A DNA stretch of 64,000 nt from Nitrososphaerota archaeon (GCA_021325255.1 JAJPHP010000057.1:50902-114901); one strand, 5' to 3'. Numbered from the stretch's first letter, positions 35,713 through 46,059 are shown. The notes: generated by a model not told the origin, from the sequence alone. Numbers and translations are program-made.

Positions 35713-36747
35713 CTAGTTGATGCGAGGCACGATGCCCTTGAGGAACGTGTCTACTATCGGTTCTATGTCTCTGTTGGGCGCAACAGGATTTATGAAGATT
35801 CTATTAATTCCGAGTTCCGCCACCGATTCAAACTTTTGAATGCAATCGCTAGGATCACCGCAAATTGTAAAGTGTTCTATTAGTTCCTCTGTGAATTCGG
35901 GGTTCTCGATTAGGAGCTTCTTGCATTCGTCGATCGAATCCCTGCTCATTTCGAACTCGCTCGTTAGTTTGTTTATTTTCTCCGGAATATCAATTCCAGC
36001 TTCGTAGAGGAAGCTCTTAGCTCCCGACCATAATTTTTCAGTCAGTCCGTCTAGAATGAAAGTGCGTGCAGCTGCACGATCTTTGTCCACAGTAAATGAA
36101 ACCCAGGTAGTCACATCGACATCCTTCAAATCCCTCCGTGACTTTTGAAGTCCCACTTTGAAGCTTTTCGTTGCATATTCGATTGAAGCTTTTGATGAAA
36201 ATCCCCCGAGCACCACTCCGTCAGCTATTTCTCCTGCTAACTCGAGCAACTTTGGGCTTCTGCTCATTATTGAGATGGGTATGTTGGGTCTTGGCGGAAT
36301 TGATAGTCTGCCCTTATTGAAAGACAATATCTTCCCATGGTAATCCAATTCTTTTCCCGTTAGCAGTTGCTTGATTATTTCATAGCACTCGCGTACTGCG
36401 AGAGTGGGCCTTTCTCTTTTCACCCCAAGCTCTCTATGACCACCCAGACCAGCTGAAACCCACAGAAATGCTCTCCCGTTAGTTGCTTCGTCAACTGTTG
36501 CAATTGATGATGCGGTGAGAGCTGGGTGTCGGGTATATGGGTCTGCTGCAATGACCCCCAATTTTGTCCTTCTGGTCTGCGTTCCGCATAACGCAACAAC
36601 GCAATAGGGATCTCTCGCTAATTTGTTATCGGTCATCGCGATGTTTGCAGCGCCAGCATCTTCCCAAGTTCTTACGAGTCTCGTAGCCTTTTCAACGGAG
36701 AAGGTGTCGCTGCAACCAATTCCAAATTCGACCAAATTATTTTCCAA
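35713..36747 (-). CDS. Luciferase-like (LLM) flavin/F420-dependent oxidoreductase
   Basis: 344 residues from TTG 36747. TIM-barrel family of bacterial luciferases and F420-dependent methylene-tetrahydromethanopterin reductases (WEDAGAANIAMTDNKLARDPY; LGVIAADPYTRHP; RPNIPISIMSRSPK). Archaea generally use F420 in this family. It is divergently transcribed from the peptide transporter with a TATA box for each direction. It may act as a monooxygenase or dehydrogenase on the transported compound. Confidence 0.85.
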   Translation of the reverse strand: MENNLVEFGIGCSDTFSVEKATRLVRTWEDAGAANIAMTDNKLARDPYCVVALCGTQTRRTKLGVIAADPYTRHPALTASSIATVDEATNGRAFLWVSAGLGGHRELGVKRERPTLAVRECYEIIKQLLTGKELDYHGKILSFNKGRLSIPPRPNIPISIMSRSPKLLELAGEIADGVVLGGFSSKASIEYATKSFKVGLQKSRRDLKDVDVTTWVSFTVDKDRAAARTFILDGLTEKLWSGAKSFLYEAGIDIPEKINKLTSEFEMSRDSIDECKKLLIENPEFTEELIEHFTICGDPSDCIQKFESVAELGINRIFINPVAPNRDIEPIVDTFLKGIVPRIN

Positions 36748-36766
36748 AGAAGTTCGCTGGTCATAT

Positions 36767-36778
36767 GTTATTTAATTG
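36767..36778 (-). promoter_or_regulatory. TATA box of the LLM oxidoreductase gene
   Basis: CAATTAAATAAC on the minus strand, centred 25 nt before TTG 36747. Confidence 0.6.
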
Positions 36779-36870
36779 TTATACTTTCCAATGAGGTGCG
36801 TTTGCGTTGTTATTGCGACACTAAAGATTCTGTTTTTTATGCTGACCATATGCAAAGTCCATTAAAGCAA

Positions 36871-36877
36871 TATATAG
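36871..36877 (+). promoter_or_regulatory. TATA box of the peptide-type ABC operon
   Basis: TATATAG centred 29 nt before TTG 36903, consistent with a leaderless mRNA. Confidence 0.65.
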
Positions 36878-36902
36878 ACGCAAGCTTCGAATTTCGCCCG
36901 TT

Positions 36903-37838
36903 TTGCTAAGCTTTGTGGCGAAGAGAATACTCCAAACAGTACCAACTATATTCGGTATTACTCTTTTCATTTTCTTGCTAACAAGAGCTCTTCCCGGAGA
37001 TCCGGTCGTAATTCTTCTAGGCTCCGCACCAATTACTCAAGCGCAATACGATGCTGTGCGCGATTCTCTGGGACTGAACCAGCCACTTTACGTCCAGTAT
37101 ATCGACTACATAATTAGGCTCGTTCATGGGAACTGGGGCAACTCCATACAGACTCAGCTCCCAGTCTTTTCAATCATAACCTATCGACTGAGAAACACGC
37201 TTCTGCTAGCCGCCCTTGCGATGTTAATAGCGGTGGCCATCGGGATTCCAACGGGAATCATTTCTGCATTGAAGCAATCATCGATTCTGGATCGCTTCCT
37301 GCAGGTAACTAGTATGTCATTTTATTCGATCCCATCTTTCTGGCTGGGCCTCGTCTTGTTATGGTTCTTTGCAGTCTACCTTAGGATCCTACCTGCGGCA
37401 GGAGGCAGTCTCGCTTGGAACTATCTCGTGCTCCCCGCATTTACAATTGCACTGCGTGAAGTGGGTTTCATCTCCCGCCTGACTAGATCATTCGTCCTCG
37501 ATATTGAGAATGAGGACCATGTAATGGCGGCGCAAGCGAGAGGCCTGCCGAGTTTTCTTGTCGTAAAAAACTATGTTGTGAGGAACGCCATGGTTCCAAT
37601 TGTGACGTTTCTTGGCCTGGAATTGGGCTCACTTATAGAAGGGACAGTTATTGTCGAGCTTGTGTTTGCCTATCCTGGGATCGGCTCATTGATCGACCAG
37701 GCGATTCTCCAGAGGGATTATCCGGTAATTCAAGGGAGCGTCCTTCTAGTAGGCGTTGCATTCGTGGTAATCAACCTAATCGTAGATATTGCCTACTCTT
37801 ACATTGACCCGCGCATAAGAATTGATACTAAAGTCTAG
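36903..37838 (+). CDS. dppB: Peptide/opine-type ABC permease, DppB
   Basis: 311 residues, six TM helices. The N-terminal FVAKRILQTVPTIFGITL and the coupling-loop region around residues 200-220 (MAAQARGLPS) are typical of DppB/OppB. It is the first gene of a four-gene plus-strand operon whose receptor lies on the opposite strand at 41851. Confidence 0.92.
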   Translation: MLSFVAKRILQTVPTIFGITLFIFLLTRALPGDPVVILLGSAPITQAQYDAVRDSLGLNQPLYVQYIDYIIRLVHGNWGNSIQTQLPVFSIITYRLRNTLLLAALAMLIAVAIGIPTGIISALKQSSILDRFLQVTSMSFYSIPSFWLGLVLLWFFAVYLRILPAAGGSLAWNYLVLPAFTIALREVGFISRLTRSFVLDIENEDHVMAAQARGLPSFLVVKNYVVRNAMVPIVTFLGLELGSLIEGTVIVELVFAYPGIGSLIDQAILQRDYPVIQGSVLLVGVAFVVINLIVDIAYSYIDPRIRIDTKV

Positions 37839-37850
37839 GAGAAACCGACC

Positions 37851-38735
37851 ATGAGCAGTCAGTCCGAGTTCATTCAGATCGTTAAGACAAACAAAGTTGT
37901 TGACTTTGCACTAGCATACATTATACTCGTGACAATATCAGCTATTTTTGCAAACTATATCGCGCCTTATCATTATGCCCAATTTAATCTCTCCAATGTC
38001 TTGCAGTGGCCGTCGTGGGCTCATCCATTTGGGACAGATTATCTTGGCCGGGATATCTTTAGTAGAATGATTTACGGAGCGAGACTGTCTCTTTTCGGAC
38101 TCGTCATTGCTGTGTCCACGGGCGCCGTAATTGGAGTCCCAATAGGCTTAATCTCGGGATATTATTCGGGAAAGATCGACCTTGTAATTTCAAGGATCGC
38201 AGATGTACTCCTCGCTTTTCCCGGAATACTTCTTGCATTTGCCCTAGTGGCAATACTTGGAATAGGACTCGTCACAGCGGCTCTCTCCTTGGGAATTACA
38301 ATGGTACCTCGCTATATCAGGATCGTGAGGAGTCAAACGCTGGAGATCAAGCAGCATAACTACATCGAAATTGCAAAGGTAAATAATGTTGGAGGTATGT
38401 CAATTTTGTTTAAACATGTACTCCCCAACGCAATCGGCCCCATCTTGATACAGGTGACATTCAACGCAGCGAGCGCAGTTTTAGGCATCGCGGCACTCGG
38501 TTTTTTGGGACTCGGAGCTCAGCCGCCGTTGCCCGAATGGGGTACAATGCTCAACGAAGCGCAGTCCTACATGATGATTGCCCCATACCTCATGGTGCCG
38601 CCTGGAGTTGCGATAACGCTACTAGTCATTTCGCTCAATATTATCGGAGAAGCTGTGAGAGACGCGTTAGATCCCAAGAGAAAGTACATAGGTCTTAACG
38701 CTCTTCTTGTCGGGGCGAAGCAAAAAAACGACTGA
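37851..38735 (+). CDS. dppC: Peptide/opine-type ABC permease, DppC
   Basis: 294 residues, six TM helices, ATG 37851 preceded by GGAGA. HPFGTDYLGRDIFSRMIYGA at about residues 60-80 is the DppC signature. It overlaps the downstream ATPase gene by about 29 bp. Confidence 0.92.
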   Translation: MSSQSEFIQIVKTNKVVDFALAYIILVTISAIFANYIAPYHYAQFNLSNVLQWPSWAHPFGTDYLGRDIFSRMIYGARLSLFGLVIAVSTGAVIGVPIGLISGYYSGKIDLVISRIADVLLAFPGILLAFALVAILGIGLVTAALSLGITMVPRYIRIVRSQTLEIKQHNYIEIAKVNNVGGMSILFKHVLPNAIGPILIQVTFNAASAVLGIAALGFLGLGAQPPLPEWGTMLNEAQSYMMIAPYLMVPPGVAITLLVISLNIIGEAVRDALDPKRKYIGLNALLVGAKQKND

Positions 38736-39681
38736 TCTCCTCGCGGTCCAGAATCTGTGTGTAGAGTACTACACGCGCGGAAGTGCAATCAGGGCGGTCG
38801 ATGAAGTAAGCTTTACCCTTCGCAAGGGAGAGGCAATTGGAATCGCCGGCGAATCAGGTTGCGGGAAATCAACCCTGGCACTTTCACTACTTCGTGTCCT
38901 GCCTCCCAATGGAAGAATCGTCTCGGGAAGCATCACTCTTGAGGGTAAAGACCTGATCGCGATGGGCGAAGAGCAGTTCAGAAAAGAAGTAAGATGGAAG
39001 GAAATCTCCATGATATTCCAGGGAGCCATGAACGTTCTGAATCCCATCATGAAGGTTGGAAAGCAGATCACCGAAACGATGATAGTCCACCAAGGAATTT
39101 CGAAAACCGATGCGAGAGAGCAGGCAAGAAAGCTAATGCCGCTCGTCGGCCTCAGCCCTGAAAGACTGGACAACTATCCTCACGAGCTGAGCGGAGGAAT
39201 CAAGCAGAGAATCGTGATTGCACTTGCGCTCTCATGCAATCCCAAGCTTATACTTGCAGACGAGCCTACGACAGCACTAGATGCAATCACTCAGACACAA
39301 GTGTTTCAAACTATCAATGATCTTCGTCGGGAGTTGCAGGTCTCCGTTATACTTGTGAGCCACGACATTGCCGCTCTTTCAGCATTTTGCGATAGGATTA
39401 ACATAATGTACGCGGCAAATTTTGTTGAATCGAATACGGTGCATGAGATTGTAAACTCTCCGTTGCATCCTTACACCAAAGCGCTTCTTTCGAGTGTTCC
39501 GACGCTCAAAAAGGAAAAAATATCATCGATTCCAGGAAGCGCTGCAAACATCGCATCCCCACCAAGCGGATGCCGTTTTCATCCTCGATGCCCTTATGCG
39601 TTCGAATTGTGCCGGACAGCCAGACCTTCTACGTTTAGTCGTGGAAAGGAAGGCACAGTTGCTTGCTATCTTTACAAGTGA
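38707..39681 (+). CDS. dppD: Peptide-type ABC ATPase, DppD
   Basis: 324 residues from TTG 38707. Walker A GESGCGKS, signature LSGGIKQR and Walker B LILADEPTTALD are intact. The C-terminal extension has the oligopeptide-transporter Cys cluster (CRFHPRCPYAFELC plus a later Cys), which in related ATPases binds an iron-sulfur cluster. Confidence 0.92.
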   Translation: MSGRSKKTTDLLAVQNLCVEYYTRGSAIRAVDEVSFTLRKGEAIGIAGESGCGKSTLALSLLRVLPPNGRIVSGSITLEGKDLIAMGEEQFRKEVRWKEISMIFQGAMNVLNPIMKVGKQITETMIVHQGISKTDAREQARKLMPLVGLSPERLDNYPHELSGGIKQRIVIALALSCNPKLILADEPTTALDAITQTQVFQTINDLRRELQVSVILVSHDIAALSAFCDRINIMYAANFVESNTVHEIVNSPLHPYTKALLSSVPTLKKEKISSIPGSAANIASPPSGCRFHPRCPYAFELCRTARPSTFSRGKEGTVACYLYK

Positions 39682-39691
39682 ATGAAGAATT

Positions 39692-40684
39692 TTGGAAGAA
39701 AATAAAGCCCTGCTGCAGGTTGTTGAGCTCAAGAAATATTTTCACGATTCCAGTTTCAACTTTCGAGGATCCCGCACTGACAAAACGGTGAAAGCGGTTG
39801 ATGGAGTTGATCTCAACATTTCCGAAGGTGAGATTGTTGGTCTTGTGGGTGAATCGGGCTGCGGAAAATCGACATTGGGCAAGCTAATACTCAAACTGTT
39901 GACCCCTACATCTGGCAAGATATTATTCAACGGACTCGATACATCTAAATTCAAAAGAAATGAAACGAGAGAATTTCGAAAGATGGTCCAGACGATTTCT
40001 CAGGACCCGTTCGATTCGCTGGATCCAAGGCGAACTATCATAGACTCTGTTTGCGAGTCTGCCTATGCTAACCATTTACTGAAATCAAAGCGCGAAGCCA
40101 TCGATCTGTGCAAGTCACTCCTGGATTCTGTGCGTCTCCAACCTTCCGACCAATACCTCTACCACCACCCAGACCAGCTCAGCGGAGGGCAGAGGCAAAG
40201 AGTAGCAATCGCAAGGGCGCTAAGTGTGAATCCCAAGCTTATTGTGGCAGACGAGATCAGTTCGATGCTTGACGTATCAGTGAGAGGAGATTTACTGAAC
40301 CTTCTTCTCTCAATGAGAGAGAAGTATTCGATTTCCATTCTATTCATCACGCACGACCTGCCATCCGCCGCGCAAATATGCGACAGGCTGGCTGTGATGT
40401 ATCTAGGCAAAATCGTCGAGATCGGTCCCTGCGAAAAAGTAATCCAGGATCCATCGCACCCTTATACCAGAGCATTGATCGCTGCAATACCTGTAATCGG
40501 AAGCAGCTTTCAGAAACTTCCACTCGTCCCAGGAAGCGGGTTCACTAGAGCGACAGACCTGCCGAATGGATGCAGGTTCCATCCAAGGTGTGTATATCAG
40601 TTTGATCGATGCAAAATTGAGGAACCGAAATTATTGCCTGTGAGTATGGAAAAGAAATGTGCCTGCTTTCTTTACGGTGACTAG
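39692..40684 (+). CDS. dppF: Peptide-type ABC ATPase, DppF
   Basis: 330 residues from TTG 39692. Walker A GESGCGKS, signature LSGGQRQR and Walker B LIVADEISSMLD. The same C-terminal Cys cluster as in DppD is present. Its stop codon overlaps that of the convergent aminotransferase gene (shared CTAG at 40681-40684). Confidence 0.92.
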   Translation: MEENKALLQVVELKKYFHDSSFNFRGSRTDKTVKAVDGVDLNISEGEIVGLVGESGCGKSTLGKLILKLLTPTSGKILFNGLDTSKFKRNETREFRKMVQTISQDPFDSLDPRRTIIDSVCESAYANHLLKSKREAIDLCKSLLDSVRLQPSDQYLYHHPDQLSGGQRQRVAIARALSVNPKLIVADEISSMLDVSVRGDLLNLLLSMREKYSISILFITHDLPSAAQICDRLAVMYLGKIVEIGPCEKVIQDPSHPYTRALIAAIPVIGSSFQKLPLVPGSGFTRATDLPNGCRFHPRCVYQFDRCKIEEPKLLPVSMEKKCACFLYGD

Positions 40685-41841
40685 AATGAACCTTCGAGCG
40701 CTTCCTTAATTCGTTGAACTGCTTTTTCGAGCATTTCTTCCGAGACACTTGTAAAACAGGCCCGGACGTGGCCCTGACCGTAATTTCCATACCATGTCCC
40801 AGGATAGACTACCACCTTGGCCTTTTTTACAAGAAGTGTGGAAATGGACTCAGAGTCTCCAAATGCTGAGAGATCGGGAAACAAGACCATTCCACCGTCT
40901 GGCTTTGCACATCTGATACCATTGATTTTGTTCAAAGAGTCCACCATGTTGTCCCTGCGTCGCTCAAATTCCACGAGCCAATCTCGAAGGAAGTTCTTCG
41001 GTTCCCTTAGGCCAGTTGCGGCAGCTAGCTGTGCTGGAACCGATGGATGTGGGTTATCATTGGCTTGTATCTTGAAGAGGTGTCTCATAATTTCCTTGGA
41101 TGTAGTAAGGTAACCGACCCGAAGACCCGACATCCCGAAAGACTTTGAGAAGCTGTTGATGAGAATGGTTCGGTCTTTCATATCATCTTCTTCTAAAATT
41201 GAATGGAACTTTTTGCCTCCGTATAGAATCTCGTCGTAAACCTGATCGGAAATTACGACCAGGTCGTGCTTTCTGGCAATCTCGCTTATAGCCCGCAGGC
41301 ACTCCTTAGAGTAGACAAGGCCTGTAGGGTTGTTTGGCTGTACAAGCACCAGAATCTTTGTCTTAGCAGATATCTTGCCTTCAATATCTGAAATCATGTC
41401 CCAAGGGTCCGAGGTTTCTCTTGCCGATACGGGAGTACCGCCGACAAGCCTTGTTTTCTCAAAGATGAATGAATAGGTGGGATCCGGTGTGACAACTTCG
41501 TCTCCCTCGCCTACGAAAGTCCAGATTGAAGCAAAGAGAGCCGCGCTCGCTCCCGAAGTTACAAGTACCTCGGTCTGCGGATCATAGCTAACACCGAACC
41601 TTTCCTTCACGTTGTCAGAGATAGCAGACCGCAGTTCTGGGTCGCCCCGCATTGACCCGTAGTGCACATGGCCGCTGTCCACAGCATCTTTGAAGGCTTG
41701 AATTATGTGGCGAGGCGGCCCGTGATGCGATTCGGCGGCGGAGAGGTTGATAGACTCAGGATCGGCTAGTGCCTGGCCGAAAAAAGTGCTACCAACATGT
41801 ACATCTGGCGCCCTCTGAATGAGAGGGTTTATCGGAGTCAT
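40681..41841 (-). CDS. PLP-dependent class I/II aminotransferase
   Basis: 386 residues from ATG 41841. The PLP Lys lies in SFSKSFGMSGLRVGY (about residue 227), with NPTGLVY and the Asp/Tyr of ISDQVYDEI upstream, and a C-terminal Arg. It resembles aspartate/aromatic aminotransferases and MalY-like enzymes. It starts 9 bp after the peptide-receptor gene on the same strand, so uptake and transamination of the imported amino compound are probably linked. Confidence 0.88.
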   Translation of the reverse strand: MTPINPLIQRAPDVHVGSTFFGQALADPESINLSAAESHHGPPRHIIQAFKDAVDSGHVHYGSMRGDPELRSAISDNVKERFGVSYDPQTEVLVTSGASAALFASIWTFVGEGDEVVTPDPTYSFIFEKTRLVGGTPVSARETSDPWDMISDIEGKISAKTKILVLVQPNNPTGLVYSKECLRAISEIARKHDLVVISDQVYDEILYGGKKFHSILEEDDMKDRTILINSFSKSFGMSGLRVGYLTTSKEIMRHLFKIQANDNPHPSVPAQLAAATGLREPKNFLRDWLVEFERRRDNMVDSLNKINGIRCAKPDGGMVLFPDLSAFGDSESISTLLVKKAKVVVYPGTWYGNYGQGHVRACFTSVSEEMLEKAVQRIKEALEGSF

Positions 41842-41850
41842 CTGCAGACC

Positions 41851-43512
41851 TTAGCTAATTGTCGCATTGTTGAAGATATCGAGTCCAAGTGGATTCTGGT
41901 ATGCACCCTTTAGCGATGAAGAGAAGGCGACAATGTTATTTTGATAGTAAAGGAATATCGCTGGCGGGTTGTTTACAAGTATCTGCAGCGCCTGAGCATA
42001 CAGCGACTTTCTGAGTGTCTGGTTTGATGTCGTATGTGCTTGTAGAACCAGGCTATCATATGTACTGTTACTGTAGTGCCAATAGTTTTGTAACGAGCTG
42101 CTGTACCACAGATTGTAGTAGACCTGGTCAGCATCTACTGCGCCCTCTGCTAGAAGGCCTGCCGTATTTGGAAGCGCCTTGCTTGAATTGGCCACACCTG
42201 CTCTCAATTCAGACAAGTACGTGGCTATGTTGATCGTCTGAATGTTAGCAGTGATCCCCACCGCCCCAAAGTATCCAGCCAGAGCTTGCGCAACCTGAGA
42301 ATCCAGAAGATAGCTTCCAGTCACGTAGAGCGTGAATGAGAAACCATTCGAATAACCTGCCTGTGCAAGTAATGACTTTGCCGTAGTGGGATTGTAGGTA
42401 AAGTAGTTGCTCGGAGAAGTATACCCGAAAACGGAAGGAGCTATTCCATTGTTGGCAACAGTTCCACCGCCTTGGAGCACGTTCTGTACTATAGCGGAGT
42501 CGTTGATGGCATAGTTCATGGCCAATCTAACCAGTCGGTTCGACAATGGGGCCTGGCTGGCGTCTATCCAGAGCATCATGGTTGAAGTGCTTGGTTCATT
42601 TAGGACAGTGTAACCTTTCTGCTGGAGACTGGGAATGAGGGAAGGCGGAACATTCGTGATGAAATTGACGGAGTTTGACTCCAAAGCAAGTGCTCTCGAG
42701 TTATCGTCTGCTATGGGTTCGAATGCGAGGGTTTGGATCTTGGGTTTAGGCCCCCAGTAACCGCTCCATGCCTGAAGCGTGATCTTCACTCCAGTCTGCC
42801 AGCTCTCTAGAATGTACGGACCGGTCCCAACGGGATGTGGTCCGATACTTGCAACGCTATACTTCAAGTAAGACGATGGACTGGCCATCATGCCCAGAAT
42901 CGGATCGGCCATTACATCCAGCAGGAGTGGCCACGGATTCGGAGTCGTAAATTCGACCTCATAGTTGTTGATGACCGTAACCGTAAAACCGGCGGGAATT
43001 GAGGAGCGAGAACCGGAAAAATGAGTATTACTCTTGTTCAATAACCGGGTAAAGTGAACTACAACCGCGGTAGCGTTGAATGCGGTTCCGTCTTGAAACG
43101 TGACTCCCTGTCGCAGATTGAAAATCCAGGCCGTCGAATTGACTTGTTGATAGCTTGTCGCGAGTGCGGGAACAAATTCCGTAGTGTTGTGAACGAAAAC
43201 CATACTTATCAAAGGCTCAAAAATGTACTGTTCAACGTTCTGAGCGACGCTACCGCCGCTAACCATCGGATCTAGTGTCGAAGGATCAGTATTTTGGGCA
43301 ACCACAAGCTGACCGCTAGCATTTGAATTCTGTGATGGCGACGAAGATGAGGTCGTAACAACTGTAGCGGGAGTGCTGGAAGAAGTAGTTGTCGAGCTGG
43401 AACTCGTGGTATTTGTAGTGGTACTAGTTTTGAGCCCGACATAGTAAACGACACCGACCGCCGCAACAATTATGATTATGACTATGACCGCGATTAATGC
43501 TCTTGAGTTCAA
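41851..43512 (-). CDS. dppA: Peptide/opine-type ABC substrate-binding protein, DppA
   Basis: 553 residues from TTG 43512. An N-terminal anchor (residues 3-26) and a Ser/Thr/Asn linker (to about 65) precede the family 5 binding fold (LVVAQNTDPSTLDPMVSGG; later GVTFQDGTAFNATAVVVHF). It is the receptor of the plus-strand DppBCDF system. It lies on the opposite strand with the aminotransferase, giving a split operon around a shared terminator. Confidence 0.9.
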   Translation of the reverse strand: MNSRALIAVIVIIIIVAAVGVVYYVGLKTSTTTNTTSSSSTTTSSSTPATVVTTSSSSPSQNSNASGQLVVAQNTDPSTLDPMVSGGSVAQNVEQYIFEPLISMVFVHNTTEFVPALATSYQQVNSTAWIFNLRQGVTFQDGTAFNATAVVVHFTRLLNKSNTHFSGSRSSIPAGFTVTVINNYEVEFTTPNPWPLLLDVMADPILGMMASPSSYLKYSVASIGPHPVGTGPYILESWQTGVKITLQAWSGYWGPKPKIQTLAFEPIADDNSRALALESNSVNFITNVPPSLIPSLQQKGYTVLNEPSTSTMMLWIDASQAPLSNRLVRLAMNYAINDSAIVQNVLQGGGTVANNGIAPSVFGYTSPSNYFTYNPTTAKSLLAQAGYSNGFSFTLYVTGSYLLDSQVAQALAGYFGAVGITANIQTINIATYLSELRAGVANSSKALPNTAGLLAEGAVDADQVYYNLWYSSSLQNYWHYSNSTYDSLVLQAHTTSNQTLRKSLYAQALQILVNNPPAIFLYYQNNIVAFSSSLKGAYQNPLGLDIFNNATIS

Positions 43513-43640
43513 GAAGTAAATTCGAAATGGCCTCCCAGAGCCTATTATAAAAGCGGTTCTATTTACTCCGTATTGGATTGATGCAACTCTTCACTTTAGA
43601 AATTGCAACAAATAACATCCTCTGTCGGACGCAAGATCAG

Positions 43641-43649
43641 CTTAAATAG
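43641..43649 (+). promoter_or_regulatory. TATA box of the alpha/beta hydrolase gene
   Basis: CTTAAATAG centred 30 nt before TTG 43675. Confidence 0.55.
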
Positions 43650-43674
43650 CGCACAAGCTTCTCCCGCTTAGATA

Positions 43675-44517
43675 TTGAATTCTGATCTCATAAAGGTAAG
43701 GACATCAGACGGACTAAATTTGAATGGTTTGCATTATTCTGGCGCTGACAGCGCCTGGGGTGCAATACTTCTCCACGGCACTGCATCAAACTTCTACACC
43801 AGCCCACTTCCGGAACTCGCCGAGTTTTTGGCAAACAGAGGTTATCAAGCAATCACAGCAAACAACCGGGGGCATGATTGGATATCAATGAATGGCGAAA
43901 CTGCGCTGATGGGATCTGCCTTTGATTCCTTCGCTGAAACTCCCCGTGATATTGATGCATTCATAGGTTATCTGAAGGGATACGGCTGCAAAAATATAAT
44001 CCTGCTCGGGCATTCACGCGGAGGAGCAAAGATTGTGCACTACCAGGCAGAAACTGCAAATCCGATTGTCAAAGGCCTTGTGGGAATTTCGCCTGGCCCG
44101 ATGGCTGCCGGAAGTCACATGATGACCCTTCCTGGTTTTTCTGATACCTTTGCTCTCGCCAAAAAGTACGTAGCCGATGGCCAGCCAAATAGACTGATCA
44201 GAATTCAGCAGTGGGCGGGAATAGATGAAGTGTACTGCAGCGCGAAAACATTCGTGGAAAAATACACCCCGTCCAAGTACGACGGAGCTGCGTTGTGGAG
44301 CCGCGTAGAGTGCCCGATTTTGGTTACGATTGGCTCACGAGAAGATACTACCTTTGCTCGCTCGCTAGGAGAACTTCCAAACATTACTCTAGAAGTAGTG
44401 GATGGGGCTCCTCACCATTACGATAACTTGACTGACGTACTCGGAAAGAGAATAGTGGATTGGCTCGACCTCAAGCGTCTGGGGCCGCAACGTGTGGTAG
44501 CTCCACATTCCAATTGA
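43675..44517 (+). CDS. Alpha/beta hydrolase
   Basis: 280 residues from TTG 43675. Nucleophile elbow GHSRGG at about residues 122-127, oxyanion region LLHGTASNFY at about 33-42, and the C-terminal catalytic His in GAPHHYDN. It lacks a signal peptide, so it works in the cytoplasm. It could be an esterase, thioesterase or C-C hydrolase of ring-cleavage products. It is upstream of the amidohydrolase in the same orientation. Confidence 0.85.
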   Translation: MNSDLIKVRTSDGLNLNGLHYSGADSAWGAILLHGTASNFYTSPLPELAEFLANRGYQAITANNRGHDWISMNGETALMGSAFDSFAETPRDIDAFIGYLKGYGCKNIILLGHSRGGAKIVHYQAETANPIVKGLVGISPGPMAAGSHMMTLPGFSDTFALAKKYVADGQPNRLIRIQQWAGIDEVYCSAKTFVEKYTPSKYDGAALWSRVECPILVTIGSREDTTFARSLGELPNITLEVVDGAPHHYDNLTDVLGKRIVDWLDLKRLGPQRVVAPHSN

Positions 44518-44571
44518 GTGCCCAGGGAAGCAGGTCCACTGCGTTCTATTCCCGCGTATAGTATTCTTTCC

Positions 44572-44577
44572 TTTTTT
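44572..44577 (+). terminator. Oligo-T terminator
   Basis: A T6 run in a pyrimidine-rich stretch 55 bp after the hydrolase stop. Confidence 0.3.
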
Positions 44578-44666
44578 CTTGAGTGACTCGCTACAGGCGA
44601 ACCTAGAAATGATAGTCTCTCCTCCAAAAGCTCATATTTGCAGAGATTTGTTTCGCTTCCCTGAAA

Positions 44667-45917
44667 ATGTTAACCGTATTGAAGAGCGGGACTCTGATTG
44701 ACGGTAGTGGGAATCCTCCCGTAGAAAATATCTCCGTGGTGATTGAAGGAGACAAGATAACCGCTGTCGAAAGGGAAAACAAGGTGGAAACCCCTAGCGG
44801 CGCGACCATTATAGATGCAGCGGGCATGACCATAATGCCCGGCCTCATTGACGCGCACGTCCACCTGACGGGAAACCGTACGATGGACCCTTCAAAATGG
44901 GTCAATGAACCTCCCCAGCTCAGAACAATTAGAGCAGCTGCCGATCTCAAGACATTTCTGGAGTGGGGTTTCACATCTGTTCGAGACCTGGGCAGCTCGG
45001 ATGGAATCTTCCTTCGAAATGCAGTGAATGAGGGCACTATTACTGGTCCACGAATAGTCACCGCTTACAAACTCATTAGCCAGACCGCCGGGCATGGCGA
45101 TATTCATTTCGTCCCAGAAGCGTGGCTGGAAGATATTGACGGGTCTTCGATTATTGCAGACGGTGTAGATGAATGTAGGAAGGCAGTACGGTGGCTAAAT
45201 CGAGTTGGCTCTGACTGCATCAAGATCTGTACTACGGGAGGGGGCGGCTCTGAAAAAGACGGACCGCACCAGCCGCAATTCACAATCGAAGAAATAAAGG
45301 CCATGACAGAAGAGGCACACAGGGTCGGAAAGAAGGTAGCGTCTCATGCGCAGGGCCTTCAAGGGATAAAGAATGCAATAACCGGAGGAGTCGATACCAT
45401 CGAACATGGCACATACATTGATGACGAATGTTGCGAAGCACTGGCGCAATCGAACAAAATCATGGTTCCGACTCTCGTGAATGTGAAACTATACGTAGCG
45501 CTCGGCGCGAAATCAGGTATGCCAGATTACGCCCTCAAAAAAGCTAACGAAAGTATCAAGTACAAAGCGGGCGCGATTAAAAGGGCGAGGTCCCACGGCG
45601 TAAAACTTGCGCTGGGCTCGGATACCAGCGGCGCGTACCCTGCCCGCCATGGATTGAACAACGTGAAAAGTCTACAGTATTATGTGGAAGACTGCGGAAT
45701 GTCTCCAATGGAAGCTATTGTTTCTGCTACCAAAAATGCAGCTGAAGCGTTGGATAGAAGTAATCTTGTAGGCACAGTTGAATCGGGTAAACTTGCTGAC
45801 CTGATACTTGTTGAGGGGAACCCCGCGAAAGACATCACTACACTCTGCAATCAGGATGCAATAAAGATGGTGATGAAAGGTGGAAATATTTGCGTTGACC
45901 GCGGAGTTACCAAATAA
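44667..45917 (+). CDS. Metal-dependent amidohydrolase (imidazolonepropionase/prolidase-like)
   Basis: 416 residues from ATG 44667. A complete binuclear site is visible: DAHVHLTG (HxH), Lys in DCIKICTTGG for carboxylation, His in ASHAQG, His in IEHGTY and Asp in LGSDTSG. The subgroup hydrolyses cyclic amides, dipeptides and carbamates. It fits the C-N bond-cleaving theme of this region. A C-terminal remnant of a paralogue is at 32800-33009. Confidence 0.9.
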   Translation: MLTVLKSGTLIDGSGNPPVENISVVIEGDKITAVERENKVETPSGATIIDAAGMTIMPGLIDAHVHLTGNRTMDPSKWVNEPPQLRTIRAAADLKTFLEWGFTSVRDLGSSDGIFLRNAVNEGTITGPRIVTAYKLISQTAGHGDIHFVPEAWLEDIDGSSIIADGVDECRKAVRWLNRVGSDCIKICTTGGGGSEKDGPHQPQFTIEEIKAMTEEAHRVGKKVASHAQGLQGIKNAITGGVDTIEHGTYIDDECCEALAQSNKIMVPTLVNVKLYVALGAKSGMPDYALKKANESIKYKAGAIKRARSHGVKLALGSDTSGAYPARHGLNNVKSLQYYVEDCGMSPMEAIVSATKNAAEALDRSNLVGTVESGKLADLILVEGNPAKDITTLCNQDAIKMVMKGGNICVDRGVTK

Positions 45918-46059
45918 TTTTTACTGCAATTCACTTGGGGGCTGGTAATGCTTCCCTGTTGAACCAGAGTTCTTGGGAGTCCAAGTGTAAGGCTCAAAGC
46001 GCTCATGAACTACTTTCAAAACAGGCATCCAAAAGGTTGCATCCAGCGCGAATGTCTGC